Origin: Candidatus Gastranaerophilales bacterium
Lineage (GTDB): Bacteria; Cyanobacteriota; Vampirovibrionia; Gastranaerophilales; Gastranaerophilaceae
Assembly (NCBI GenBank): GCA_944327225.1
Contig: CALVGZ010000004.1
Span: forward strand, 45,923-109,922
Length of the DNA stretch: 64,000 nt
Direction: 5' to 3'
Part shown: piece by piece, positions 17,896 through 25,987 of the stretch
Numbering within the stretch: the stretch's first letter is position 1
Layout: every line of letters begins with the position of its first letter
Program-made: the position numbers and the translations under genes
The notes under the pieces: generated by a model
The model's input: only the letters and a program-made list of their open reading frames with translations
Databases searched by the model: none
Told to the model about the DNA's origin: nothing

Positions 17896-17924
17896 TTAAA
17901 AGCTCCCTTTAAGGGAGCTTTTAA
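17896..17924. terminator. Intrinsic terminator after waaA, usable on both strands
   Basis: A 10-bp GC-cored stem (17898-17907 with 17913-17922, AAAAGCTCCC and GGGAGCTTTT) with a five-base loop, extended by two A-T pairs. On the minus strand it follows the GC-rich structured element and could form the 3' end of a small RNA. Confidence 0.85.
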
Positions 17925-17929
17925 TCTTT

Positions 17930-17993
17930 GATTAAACACTAATCTTCAACGGGAGCAGTCGAGGGCCTTTATCTCCCCGAACGTCAACCCGAC
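17930..17993 (-). ncRNA. Candidate structured RNA: GC-rich pseudoknot-like element
   Basis: Between two convergent genes lies a patch of about 50 bases near 60% GC in DNA that is otherwise about 30%. Read on the minus strand, four blocks alternate: GTCGGG (17993-17988), CGGGGAG (17979-17973), CCCTCGAC (17965-17958) and CTCCCG (17955-17950). Block 1 can pair with block 3 and block 2 with block 4, each with one bulged base, which is the topology of an H-type pseudoknot. A small hairpin (17930-17944, GATTA and TAATC arms) and then the terminator at 17896-17924 follow on the same strand. The plus strand can form the same pairs, so the strand is uncertain. No known riboswitch or ribozyme consensus was recognised. 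Confidence 0.35.
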
Positions 17994-18028
17994 AAGTTAT
18001 AAATTCCCATTATTTAAGTTTTATAACA

Positions 18029-19063
18029 TTATTTTGTGAAGTCTTTTAGATCTTTTACTCTTAATGCAAGATATGGGTCAGTTTTACCTTTATCTATTAA
18101 GAACATTACAAAAGTTTTATCAAAGTTAAAATTTCTGGGTTTTGCTTTATCGTCCATTGGTGGAAGTGCTGCCATCTTTGTCATTATTGCAGCTTCTGAC
18201 TTAACTTTTCCGCCTTTATTGTCAAGTTCAAGTTGCACTGTTTCAATGGCATCCGAGAACATTATATCTGTGCCTTTAATTTGTTTGTTACAGAGTTCTG
18301 TGTATTTTCTTTCTTTTTTAATATTAAGATTTGGAATTTTAAGTGTGTCTTGAGCCAAGAAAAATCTGTTTCCTTTGTATTTTTTGCTTTGTTTTTGCAT
18401 TTCATCAAAAAGTTTATTAAATTCATCTTTTTTATCGGTTCTATATAAATAAACTATATCGTTGTTTTTGGTATAAAGTCTTACGGCATAATCCTTATCG
18501 CTGTTGTAAAATAATACGGCGAGGTTATCGTCAAGAATTTTATCGGAATTTTTGGTTATTCCAAAAAAGTTATATTTTTCTTTAGAATTATTGAATTTTG
18601 ATTTTTCTAATTTATCAAATTCGTTTAAAAATTCAAATTCTTTTTTTAACATTGCATAGGCATAGTATTTACCAAGTCCTCTTGACCAATCCATTGAATC
18701 TATTATGTCGCTTGTTTCATTGAATTTTTCAAGGATTGCTTTTTTAATTTCTTCTTTTGCTTCGGGGGATGTTTCTCCGTAACTTGTCAAATAACTTTCA
18801 GGATTTAACATATCGGATTTAAATTCTTCTTTGTTAAGTCCTTTTAATTCGTTGGTCTGTTTTTCTTTTATAAATTCAATATCGTGTTTTATAATGTTGT
18901 TTTTCATATCATTAAACACAAGTTGGAATGTTCCGACCCAGATTTTATTGTTTGCATTGGATTTTGATGAAAATAATGTTAGAATATCAGTTTTGCCGGA
19001 AGCACAAAAGGCAATTCCTGAAAGCAAAAGAACGGATATTATAGTTAATAGTAATTTTTTCAT
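18029..19063 (-). CDS. Secreted serpin-like protein
   Basis: Resembles serine protease inhibitors (serpins). A signal peptide covers about residues 1-21 ([18 protein letters not shown]). The best match is the C-terminal third: [15 protein letters not shown] (strand before the shutter region), [18 protein letters not shown] (compare the serpin segment before the hinge, S-D-x-x-x-K-x-x-x-E-V-x-E-x-G), then a hinge/reactive-loop-like [13 protein letters not shown] stretch at residues 290-302, and [14 protein letters not shown] followed by LALRVKDL, matching the family's final strands. The hinge is not the classical small-residue GTEAAAAT, so inhibition by loop insertion is doubtful. Length (344 residues) is slightly short for a serpin. 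It would act in the periplasm or outside. No protease gene is adjacent. Confidence 0.55.
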   Translation of the reverse strand: MKKLLLTIISVLLLSGIAFCASGKTDILTLFSSKSNANNKIWVGTFQLVFNDMKNNIIKHDIEFIKEKQTNELKGLNKEEFKSDMLNPESYLTSYGETSPEAKEEIKKAILEKFNETSDIIDSMDWSRGLGKYYAYAMLKKEFEFLNEFDKLEKSKFNNSKEKYNFFGITKNSDKILDDNLAVLFYNSDKDYAVRLYTKNNDIVYLYRTDKKDEFNKLFDEMQKQSKKYKGNRFFLAQDTLKIPNLNIKKERKYTELCNKQIKGTDIMFSDAIETVQLELDNKGGKVKSEAAIMTKMAALPPMDDKAKPRNFNFDKTFVMFLIDKGKTDPYLALRVKDLKDFTK

Positions 19064-19127
19064 GGTTTTCTCCTCTTTCCTTCTGATTTAAATATAGCAT
19101 AAAATCTTTTTATGTTAAAATTTAGCT

Positions 19128-20351
19128 ATGACTGAATTATTAATGCCTGCAGGAAGCTTGGAAAAAATGAGATACGCCTTTCAATATGGGGCAGATGCTT
19201 GTTATCTTGGGTTAGCGGATTTTTCATTGCGTGCATTAAGAAAAGGTGAATTGATTGATGAAAACAATCTCAAAGAAGCAGTTGATATAGCAAATTCCCT
19301 TAATAAAAAAGTATACTGTACTTTTAATATTTTTGCGTACGATGATGACATAAAAAAACTTGAAGAAAAAATTGAAATTATAAAAGATGCTTCTGTTCAT
19401 GCTGTTATTATAAGTGACTTTGGTATTTATAGAATAATTAAAAAGTATTTGTCTGATATAGACATTCATATTTCGACTCAAACAAATATTTTAAATTCAG
19501 AAACAGTTAAATTTTGGCGTGATTTGGGTGCTTCGAGAGTAATTTTGGCGAGAGAACTCTCTTTTAAACAGATTGAAAAAATAAGAAAAGAAGTTCCTGA
19601 TATTGAGTTGGAGATGTTTGTTCACGGAGCTCAGTGTATGGCATATTCGGGAAGATGTCTTTTGTCTGATTATATGACTCAAGGGAAAAGAAGGGCAAAT
19701 CTTGGAAATTGTGCTCAAGCTTGCAGGTGGAGCTACAAATTAATTGAAGAAACGAGACCTGATGAACCTTATGAGATTATAGAAAATGAAAAAGGTACTC
19801 ATATAATGTCTACTAAGGATTTATGTTTGATACGATATGTTAAAGATTTAAGAGATATTGGAGTCGATTCTTTTAAGATTGAAGGCAGAACAAAGAGTCT
19901 ATATTATGTTTCCACTGTTGCAAAAACATATAGAAAAGTTTTAGATAATGAATGGGATATTGATTTTGCCTTTGGGGAACTTAAAAAAGCAGGAAACAGG
20001 GGTTATACAGAAGGCTTTTTCTTGGGAAATAATAATAGCGAAACTTATTCTTATGACATATCTAAAGGACTTGCAGGGGCTGATTTTCTCGGAGTTTTTC
20101 TTGAGGATTTAGGTGATGACAGGTTTAAATTGTTAATTAAAAATAAAATCAGTTTGAATGATAAAATAGAAATAATTACTCCTAATTTTTCAACTGTGGC
20201 AGATGTTTTAAAAATAGTGCATGAAAAAAAAGGTGAAGTTTATGTTGCAAATACAAATGATGAAATAATTATTGAATTTGCTTGTTCGGATACAAATTGG
20301 AAAAAGGAAGCAGGTTATGCACTTGCAAGGACATTGGGAATAAAGGAATAA
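19128..20351 (+). CDS. trhP: tRNA hydroxylase of the U32 family (TrhP/YegQ-like)
   Basis: TrhP hydroxylates uridine 34 of several tRNAs to ho5U using prephenate as oxygen source; the family was formerly called peptidase U32. The 407-residue length fits TrhP rather than the longer RlhA or the shorter UbiU/UbiV. The start ELLMPAGSLEKMRYAFQYGADACYLG, the FVHGAQCMAYSGRCLLS motif and the NCAQACRW segment give the four conserved cysteines that hold an iron-sulfur cluster; DSFKIEGR and YRKVLDN follow. ATG 19128 has no ribosome-binding site, and a TAAAAT box lies six bases before it, so the transcript could be leaderless. The YqeG-type phosphatase gene begins three bases after its stop. Prephenate is also used by tyrA and pheA in this window. 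Confidence 0.85.
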   Translation: MTELLMPAGSLEKMRYAFQYGADACYLGLADFSLRALRKGELIDENNLKEAVDIANSLNKKVYCTFNIFAYDDDIKKLEEKIEIIKDASVHAVIISDFGIYRIIKKYLSDIDIHISTQTNILNSETVKFWRDLGASRVILARELSFKQIEKIRKEVPDIELEMFVHGAQCMAYSGRCLLSDYMTQGKRRANLGNCAQACRWSYKLIEETRPDEPYEIIENEKGTHIMSTKDLCLIRYVKDLRDIGVDSFKIEGRTKSLYYVSTVAKTYRKVLDNEWDIDFAFGELKKAGNRGYTEGFFLGNNNSETYSYDISKGLAGADFLGVFLEDLGDDRFKLLIKNKISLNDKIEIITPNFSTVADVLKIVHEKKGEVYVANTNDEIIIEFACSDTNWKKEAGYALARTLGIKE

Positions 20352-20354
20352 TAT

Positions 20355-20834
20355 ATGTTTTTAACTCCTGATTATAATATTGAATCTATTTATGATATAG
20401 ATATTGAAGAACTTAAAAGAAGAAGAATAAAAGCTCTTTTTTTTGATTTGGATTCGACTTTGATGAAGTCAAAGAGCGGAAAGTTTGCTTATAAAACTTT
20501 GCAGTTTCTTGACGATTTAAAGTTAAATTTTAAACTTGCAATAATTACAAATAATAAAAATATGGATTATATTAAAAAAGCGAAATCTCAAACCGACATT
20601 CCTGTTTATTCAAGAGCTAAAAAACCAAGTACGGTTGTTTTATTCAAGGCTTGTAATGATTTTGACGTTGAACCAAATAGCGTTGCAATGATAGGAGATA
20701 GACCCCTAAGTGATATTTTGGGCGGTAAAAATGCCGGTATGGTAACAATTTTGGTTGATTCAATTTCAAAAGATGAAGAAAATTTTATTGTTCGCTTTGC
20801 AAGATTTATGGAAAGATTAACAATTAAAAAATAA
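20355..20834 (+). CDS. YqeG-family HAD phosphatase
   Basis: A haloacid-dehalogenase superfamily member of the YqeG type (HAD-IIIA), predicted to dephosphorylate a small phosphorylated substrate; the physiological substrate is unknown. The 159-residue protein begins LTPDYNIESIYDI, as YqeG proteins do, then shows motif I FDLDSTL (catalytic Asp pair), motif II in AIITNN, the lysine in AKKPS, and motif III/IV in MIGDRPLSDILGGKNAG. In many Firmicutes yqeG lies next to the GTPase yqeH and ribosome-related genes, but here it follows trhP with a 3-base gap, presumably as the second gene of that operon. It converges on secG with no obvious terminator. Confidence 0.88.
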   Translation: MFLTPDYNIESIYDIDIEELKRRRIKALFFDLDSTLMKSKSGKFAYKTLQFLDDLKLNFKLAIITNNKNMDYIKKAKSQTDIPVYSRAKKPSTVVLFKACNDFDVEPNSVAMIGDRPLSDILGGKNAGMVTILVDSISKDEENFIVRFARFMERLTIKK

Positions 20835-20835
20835 A

Positions 20836-21057
20836 TTATTTTAATAGAAAACCTAATGCGAAAGTTGAAATTATAAAAATACCTACAAAAAAGTATGTAA
20901 CTTTATTCAACCCTTTTTCTGTTGATTTTTGTGATGAAAATAGTTGACTTGCAGCACCAATTGATGCCATCCCATCTCCTTTTGGAGAATGAAGGAGTAT
21001 TAATATTACGCTAAATATTGCACTTATTATTTGCAGAGTGTAGAAAAATGTAGTCAT
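20836..21057 (-). CDS. secG: Preprotein translocase subunit SecG
   Basis: SecG assists SecYE in protein export across the inner membrane. The 73-residue product has the two expected helices (about residues 3-22 and 51-71) joined by the glycine-rich cytoplasmic loop. HSPKGDGMASIGAASQLFSS is the classical SecG motif (related to Q-x-G-K-G-x-x-x-x-F-G-x). It starts at ATG 21057 and ends two bases from the convergent yqeG-type gene. The upstream gene on the same strand (an SH3-like secreted protein) is 64 bases away. Confidence 0.93.
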   Translation of the reverse strand: MTTFFYTLQIISAIFSVILILLHSPKGDGMASIGAASQLFSSQKSTEKGLNKVTYFFVGIFIISTFALGFLLK

Positions 21058-21121
21058 TTTGTATCCCTTTTAAATTCTATATTAAAAATATCATAAAAAT
21101 ATTTTTTTTCTATAATTTAAA

Positions 21122-21781
21122 CTAGAATTTAACAAAAAGTTTTAATTTTCCGTCATCTCCTCTGAAATTTATCCAACCGGTTTTTACTTGGTTGTTTAGG
21201 TCATGAACTTTTACAAGAAGCCAATTTCCCCTGATTAACCAAGGACTTATCATTTTAGGAAGTTCGATTGAGCCTGTTGTATTCGTTTGTTTCAGTGGTG
21301 CAGCGTAAAGAATTTTATCTTTTTTTTGAAGGTCTTTAAACAAATATACTCCGTATTTTTTCCCATAAATATTAAAAAAATCACTCCAATTATAGAATTT
21401 ATTTTTTGCATCTTCTTTTACCCAACCGCAAACGGGATTTTGAGATTGGTTAAAACAAACTAAACTCCAACCTTCGGTTTCGTCAAGTGTTGTTAACAGA
21501 GCAATTTTTTTAGATTGGCTAAAAGCGGCGAAAACTTCGTCTTGAGTGCATCTTGTTTTGTTTTCTATGCAGCTCGTTTCTCCTGTTGTATAATCGAAGT
21601 TTAGAGATTCCAATATTTTTCCGTTTTCGGATGGAGTTTGACGCATAACAGTCGGACTTGTAACACTTGTATATCCTATGCCGTATCTTCTAAGTGAGTT
21701 TATATAGTACGGCAGCACATCAGCAAAAACAATGTTACAAGCTAAGATTGATGTAAGAATCAGAATTGATATTTTTTTCAT
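21122..21781 (-). CDS. Secreted protein with SH3-like segment
   Basis: Not recognised as a named family. Residues 1-20 form a signal peptide (KKISILILTSILACNIVFA, cleavage before DV), so the mature protein of about 199 residues is exported. Residues 38-60 (TSVTSPTVMRQTPSENGKIL) look like the start of a bacterial SH3 domain, and two W-x-x-V strands (GWSLVCF, NWLLVKVHD) with GWV and GWI returns suggest two SH3-like barrels, a fold often used to bind peptidoglycan or peptides. Four cysteines (two in SCIENKTRC, two in VCF...PVC) may form disulfides. It sits between secG and an aminotransferase on the same strand. Confidence 0.6.
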   Translation of the reverse strand: MKKISILILTSILACNIVFADVLPYYINSLRRYGIGYTSVTSPTVMRQTPSENGKILESLNFDYTTGETSCIENKTRCTQDEVFAAFSQSKKIALLTTLDETEGWSLVCFNQSQNPVCGWVKEDAKNKFYNWSDFFNIYGKKYGVYLFKDLQKKDKILYAAPLKQTNTTGSIELPKMISPWLIRGNWLLVKVHDLNNQVKTGWINFRGDDGKLKLFVKF

Positions 21782-21838
21782 TTACCCCTCAATTAAAGAA
21801 TTACTCTTTTTTTCAAAAAAATCAATTACCAGAACAGG

Positions 21839-23083
21839 TTAAAAATGAAATCCGTCTTCCTTCATGCGTCTTATCACTTCGGTTAAATCTTCATTTGAAG
21901 CTACAACGGATAATCTTACGTATCTTGTCGCATTTTTTGCAAATCCTGTTCCCGGAACTATTACAATACCCGATTTTTCAAGCATATCACCGGCAAAGGC
22001 TTTACAGTCAGAATACCTTTCAGGTATTTTAAGCCAAAGATAAAATGTTGCTTTCGGCATTTTGACATTGTAGCCCAGTGAATTTAAGCCATCAACAAAT
22101 TTTTGAATTTTATTTTTAAATTTAATGTTTTGTTCATCTATATACTTTTGCCCTTCCGGACTTTCCAATAAATCAGCCCCAGCATATTGGATAACTTTAA
22201 AAACTCCTGTATCAACAGTTGATTTTGAGCGAGAAAGCATGGTTATAATGTCTTTGTTGCCACAAGCCCAACCTAAACGCCAGCCTGTCATTGCGTAAGA
22301 TTTTGAAAAGCTGTAAAATTCTATGCAACAATCCATTGCTCCTTTACATTCAAGGGCTGAGTGCGGTTTATAACTTTCATCATAGTACATTTCACAATAC
22401 GCATTATCCGAAATAAGTATAATTCCGTGTTTTTTACAAAAATCAACACAATGTTGTAAATAATTTAAATCGCAAGTACAACCTAAGGGGTTATTTGGAT
22501 AGTTAATCAAAAGTGCTTTTATTTTATTTGGGTCATTGCCTTCTTTTATATATTCTTCAAGTATTTTTTCCATATTTGGAGTGAAATTATTTTCTTCATT
22601 TAATTCAATTCCATAGGCTTTTGCACCCGCAAGTTTAATCATTTGAGTATATGAAGCATACCCCGGTGACGGAATTAAAATAACGTCTTTTTCTTCTTCT
22701 TTTTGCTTGGGGTTAACAAGTGCTTTAACAAGGTTTGCAAGACCTTCTTTTGAGCCTATCAGAGAAAATATTTCTGTTTTGGGGTCAAGTTCTACATTAA
22801 ATCTTTCCTTCATTCTTTTTGCTACAGCTTCAAGAAATTTTACTTCTCCTTTCGGAGTGGTATATGTATGGAGATTGTCAATATCCATGTATTCAATTGC
22901 TTTTTTAATTACAAAATCCGGAACGGGATCGACAGGTGCACCCATTGAAAGAGGAATAGGAGTGCGGTTTTTTGCTTTTAGTTCGGGTGTCAATTCTACT
23001 TGACGAGCTTTAATTTCAAACATAATATAGTTTTTCATATTTTGAATTTCGTTGTTAAAAAGTTTTTTAATGTTTTCTTCCAT
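21839..23083 (-). CDS. PLP-dependent aminotransferase, class I/II (LL-diaminopimelate aminotransferase-like)
   Basis: Moves an amino group between an amino acid and a 2-oxoacid using PLP. The 414-residue protein has PSPGYASYTQM, the YPNNPLGCTCD motif (compare N-P-T/N-G-x-x), SDNAYCEMYYDE and the PLP lysine in SFSKSYAMTGWRLGWACGN, followed by the arginine in RYVRLS. SKSYAMTGWR and the NNP motif resemble DapL-type LL-diaminopimelate and aspartate aminotransferases, so a role in lysine/peptidoglycan precursor synthesis is plausible, but other class I members look alike. ATG 23083 fits, with about 20 residues before the conserved part. The divergent hpf gene lies 157 bases upstream. Confidence 0.8.
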   Translation of the reverse strand: MEENIKKLFNNEIQNMKNYIMFEIKARQVELTPELKAKNRTPIPLSMGAPVDPVPDFVIKKAIEYMDIDNLHTYTTPKGEVKFLEAVAKRMKERFNVELDPKTEIFSLIGSKEGLANLVKALVNPKQKEEEKDVILIPSPGYASYTQMIKLAGAKAYGIELNEENNFTPNMEKILEEYIKEGNDPNKIKALLINYPNNPLGCTCDLNYLQHCVDFCKKHGIILISDNAYCEMYYDESYKPHSALECKGAMDCCIEFYSFSKSYAMTGWRLGWACGNKDIITMLSRSKSTVDTGVFKVIQYAGADLLESPEGQKYIDEQNIKFKNKIQKFVDGLNSLGYNVKMPKATFYLWLKIPERYSDCKAFAGDMLEKSGIVIVPGTGFAKNATRYVRLSVVASNEDLTEVIRRMKEDGFHF

Positions 23084-23240
23084 AACTACCTCAATTTTTT
23101 TATTTTAGTATTATACAACTTCATAAAAATTTAGTAAATTAATTTTACTTTTGGGCTAATTTGCTTTAAAAAAAACTCAAAATAGGGTATAATATATTAA
23201 TGCGAGATGGAGATAATCTGCGCTAGAAACGGAGAAATTT

Positions 23241-23594
23241 ATGCACATCCACGTTAACGGACGTAACATTGAAATTACTGATGCAATTAAAGCCTACGTC
23301 AAGGAAAAAGCGGGTAAGGTAGTAGCTCATTATGAGCAAATTGATTCAATTGATGCTGTTTTATCCGTAATTAAAAACCCCTCCGTTAGTGACTCTCATA
23401 TTGCTGAGATTAACTGCAAAATCGGCGGTGAAACGATTAGAGTCGAAGAAAAAGCTGAAAATATGTATGCTTCAATCGACCTTGTGTGCGACAAGCTAGA
23501 CAGACAAGTTCGTAAGTTTAAGGAAAAAGGGCTTTCTAAGTCAAAAGGCGGCGTAGAGTCTATAAGGACAACTCAAACCGAGGTAGAAGCTTAA
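23241..23594 (+). CDS. hpf: Ribosome hibernation promoting factor, short form
   Basis: HPF binds the 30S decoding region and inactivates ribosomes during starvation. The 117-residue product has the beta-alpha-beta-beta-beta-alpha fold: NGRNIEITDAIKAYVKEKAG, then DAVLSVIKNPSVSDSHIAEINCKIGG and the ENMYASIDLVCDKLDRQVRKFKEK helix. It is a short type with a polar 20-residue tail and lacks the dimerisation domain of long HPF (LrtA), which is worth noting since cyanobacteria usually carry the long form. ATG 23241 follows CGGAGAAA. TATAAT at 23188-23193 with TTTAAA at 23165-23170 (17-base spacing) is a possible promoter. A terminator follows the stop. Confidence 0.93.
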   Translation: MHIHVNGRNIEITDAIKAYVKEKAGKVVAHYEQIDSIDAVLSVIKNPSVSDSHIAEINCKIGGETIRVEEKAENMYASIDLVCDKLDRQVRKFKEKGLSKSKGGVESIRTTQTEVEA

Positions 23595-23602
23595 AAGATA
23601 TT

Positions 23603-23632
23603 AAAAGGTGAGGTTTTAACTTCACCTTTTTT
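23603..23632. terminator. Intrinsic terminator after hpf
   Basis: A 9-bp stem (23603-23611 with 23622-23630, AAAAGGTGA and TCACCTTTT) with a ten-base loop, followed by T residues. It lies just before the convergent TPR gene and may stop both transcripts. Confidence 0.75.
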
Positions 23633-23636
23633 AGTT

Positions 23637-24254
23637 TTATTTTTCGTATTTTTTATCTATTTGATTTTTTATAATTTTTTTAAAAAGTATTGCAGGGTAA
23701 TAGTCATATACCATATTTAAAACTTTATTAATTAAATCCAGTGCTTCTTTTAAATCTCCTTTTAAAAAGTAACATTGAGAAAGTATTAAAAAAGCTTCAG
23801 GATCGCAATAAAACAGTCTTAAACTTTTTTTGCAAAATGTTATGGCGAGGTCAAAGTAACCGTTTGAATATAATGTTCTTGCTATAAATTTATAACTTTC
23901 AGGATTGGAACGATATAAAAAATCACAACAGCTGATAAGGTTTTCTGCCCATTCAATTAAATTATTTTCAAGAAAAAGATTTAAATAAATTTCAAGTTGG
24001 GCTCTTGTTTGAAAAAAGCTTGGTTGTTTGTTCATTTTTAATTTAATTAAATCTAAAACAATAAGTCCGAATTGGCAGGCCGGACAATGTTTTTTATTTT
24101 GTACCCAAAAATTTTTAGCTTCTTTTTCTTTTTTTAAAAGCAAGCTACACAGCCCTGCTGCGTATTTATTGTCATCTTTGATAAAAAGTTTAAGGGCTTC
24201 GTTGTATTCTTTATTGTAAAAATGTTCCTTGGCTTTAGATTCAACTTCAATCAT
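23637..24254 (-). CDS. TPR-like helical repeat protein linked to csrA/fliW
   Basis: Function unknown. The 205-residue protein has no signal peptide and consists of paired helices with TPR spacing (YKFIARTLYSNGYFDLAITF, and FLILSQCYFLKGDLKEALDL with the usual small-aromatic pattern). A CPAC pair occurs near residue 58. It overlaps the end of csrA by eight bases, so it is the last gene of the TPR-fliW-csrA-TPR operon and is probably translated in concert. A role as scaffold for flagellar assembly or its regulation is suggested by position only. Confidence 0.65.
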   Translation of the reverse strand: MIEVESKAKEHFYNKEYNEALKLFIKDDNKYAAGLCSLLLKKEKEAKNFWVQNKKHCPACQFGLIVLDLIKLKMNKQPSFFQTRAQLEIYLNLFLENNLIEWAENLISCCDFLYRSNPESYKFIARTLYSNGYFDLAITFCKKSLRLFYCDPEAFLILSQCYFLKGDLKEALDLINKVLNMVYDYYPAILFKKIIKNQIDKKYEK

Positions 24255-24513
24255 TTTTATGAATTTTCTTCATTACATCAAAAGAACCTTGTCTTTGAGT
24301 TGGCTTTAATTTACTTATAGAATCAATATCAATGCCCATTGCTTGTTTATTTGATTTTTTAATTTCGTTGTATATTTCTTCTCTGTATATTTGGACATTG
24401 TTTGGAGCATTTACACCGATTTTAACGGAATTTCTATAACTTTCAAGTATAACAATTTCAATGTTATCATTTATAATTAATTTTTGGTTTATCTTTCTCG
24501 TTAAAATTAACAT
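24247..24513 (-). CDS. csrA: Translational regulator CsrA
   Basis: CsrA binds GGA-containing hairpins near start codons and controls translation; in bacteria with FliW it represses flagellin until FliW sequesters it. The 88-residue protein starts MLILTRKINQ and has the core IGVNAPNNVQIYREEIY with Arg44, the main RNA-binding residue. After it comes a C-terminal extension of about 30 residues (KSNKQAMGIDIDSISKLKPT...), longer than E. coli CsrA, and such an extension is where FliW binds in Bacillus. fliW lies two bases upstream, making the antagonist pair. No flagellin gene is in the window. Confidence 0.96.
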   Translation of the reverse strand: MLILTRKINQKLIINDNIEIVILESYRNSVKIGVNAPNNVQIYREEIYNEIKKSNKQAMGIDIDSISKLKPTQRQGSFDVMKKIHKND

Positions 24514-24515
24514 AA

Positions 24516-24974
24516 TTAATCTTCCGTATTTTCTTTTTCAAATAATTTATGTCTAACTTCAAAGTCAGTATTCTTTAAAATTATTTGCATAGCTTTTTTG
24601 TTTTTAAGGTTAATTATAATTGGTGCTAACATATTTATTGTTGCACCTTGCGGATTGGATGACGGTATATTTGCAATATTGCAAACAAAAACATCATCTG
24701 CTGATTCTATTTCCAATAATTGTGCTTCTTCATCAGGAATATCAAATTGATAATTAATTCCAAAAAAACTGCACAAGGTTATTGGAAATGCTAAATCCAT
24801 ATCTTCAATTGATTGTAGCCATTTAAAAGGCGAATCCGGTTTATAGTCTATTATTGTGTATTGTTTTAAATTTTTGAAGCCTATAATTGGAGAAACGAAG
24901 TCGAAAATAGCATTTTTATCAATTTCAATTTCGCCAAATTTTGTTGTTTTTATTAAGATAGTTGTATTTTCCAT
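24516..24974 (-). CDS. fliW: Flagellar assembly factor FliW
   Basis: FliW binds both flagellin and CsrA; free FliW releases flagellin translation from CsrA repression. The 152-residue protein has the usual features: FGEIEIDKNAIFDF then PIIGFKNLKQYTII, a PFKWLQSIEDMDLAFPIT segment (LQS-x-ED is the family's best motif), VCNIANIP, and the C-terminal INMLAPIIINLKNKKAMQIIL strand pair. It is directly upstream of csrA (2-base gap) and four bases downstream of a TPR gene, the arrangement expected for co-regulated partners. Confidence 0.95.
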   Translation of the reverse strand: MENTTILIKTTKFGEIEIDKNAIFDFVSPIIGFKNLKQYTIIDYKPDSPFKWLQSIEDMDLAFPITLCSFFGINYQFDIPDEEAQLLEIESADDVFVCNIANIPSSNPQGATINMLAPIIINLKNKKAMQIILKNTDFEVRHKLFEKENTED

Positions 24975-24978
24975 ATTT

Positions 24979-25812
24979 TTATATTCCGTAGTTTATAAGA
25001 TTATTTTGTTGTCCCGTCAAGGAATTTAGCAGAAACATTTTTGTAATTTCGGGATTTTGCTCACCATTTTGAAGCATCGCTTGATATATATTATTGTTAT
25101 TTAAAAACATCATAGGGTTTATTTGATTTAAAGGTAAATTCATCGGGTTTAAGTTATATGCTGTCTGATTTTGATTAAAGGGATTTATTCCGATTTTAGA
25201 AAGAGTGTTTAAAGCTGAAGCTATTTCTTCATTTGTTGGCATGGAAGCATCGGATTTTAAGGGTTGATTTTCTTCTTGTTGTTTTCTTATGTATTCATCT
25301 TCCTGTAATTTTCGTTCCATTCTTTCTTTTGTTATTCTGTCCATTGCAGCAGGATGGATTTTTTTGCCTGATTGGATAAATTCTGTTATGTCATCAACTT
25401 TTCTTTTTTCTTCTTCGGTTGCAGGTTTTGGAACTGAACATTTATCATTGTCAGGATCGTCCAGACAGTCTATAGCTCTTTGCGAATAGTAACTTAATGT
25501 TGAATTGTCGTTTTTATTTAAAACTTCGTTGTATAAAGTTCTTGCTTCTTCTTTATAACCAAGTTTTGTATAACATAATGCAAGATAGTATTTTGCAAGT
25601 GTGTTATTTTTTTCTTTTTTTAATAATGTTTCTATATCTACCATAGCTCCTGTATAATTACCTTGTTTGTATTTTTCAATACAAGGTTTTAGCGATGGAG
25701 TCACATAAGGTGCTTTTGGTACAACATAATTAGTGCTTGCAAGAGATTTGTTAATATTAACTATTCCCATAAAAGCAATACTTGCAAATATAAGTAAAAA
25801 TGTTTTTTTCAT
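24979..25812 (-). CDS. Exported TPR protein upstream of fliW
   Basis: Function unknown. An N-terminal signal peptide (residues 1-25, KKTFLLIFASIAFMGIVNINKSLAS) directs it to the periplasm. A TPR unit follows (CIEKYKQGNYTGAMVDIETLL and YLALCYTKLGYKEEARTLYNEV), then a polar, Glu/Lys-rich middle with two cysteines (CLDDPDNDKC) and a C-terminal third rich in Asn, Gln and Leu (NPFNQNQTAYNLNPMNLPL). The last part is low in complexity and probably disordered. It is first in the operon with fliW and csrA. The link to flagella is positional only. An upstream TATAAT is present on this strand near 25870, but its -35 is weak. Confidence 0.65.
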   Translation of the reverse strand: MKKTFLLIFASIAFMGIVNINKSLASTNYVVPKAPYVTPSLKPCIEKYKQGNYTGAMVDIETLLKKEKNNTLAKYYLALCYTKLGYKEEARTLYNEVLNKNDNSTLSYYSQRAIDCLDDPDNDKCSVPKPATEEEKRKVDDITEFIQSGKKIHPAAMDRITKERMERKLQEDEYIRKQQEENQPLKSDASMPTNEEIASALNTLSKIGINPFNQNQTAYNLNPMNLPLNQINPMMFLNNNNIYQAMLQNGEQNPEITKMFLLNSLTGQQNNLINYGI

Positions 25813-25948
25813 TTGTAAATCCTTTTACTTTTATTTAATTATTTTTTTAAATATGACAATATAATACTAATTATATCGCAATATTATTTTTATTTTTAAG
25901 TACATTTTTGTTTTTTCCTCTATTTAGTTGAAGTAAGAATTAATAAAT

Positions 25949-25978
25949 TTGTAAAATAAAATAATCTTAATATATAAT
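25949..25978 (+). promoter_or_regulatory. Predicted promoter of the small XRE regulator (nearly leaderless)
   Basis: TTGTAA at 25949-25954 and TATAAT at 25973-25978 are spaced by 18 bases. The start codon is only ten bases after the -10 box, and no ribosome-binding site is present, so the mRNA would have a leader of about three bases or none. Confidence 0.5.
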
Positions 25979-25987
25979 TTAGTTATT

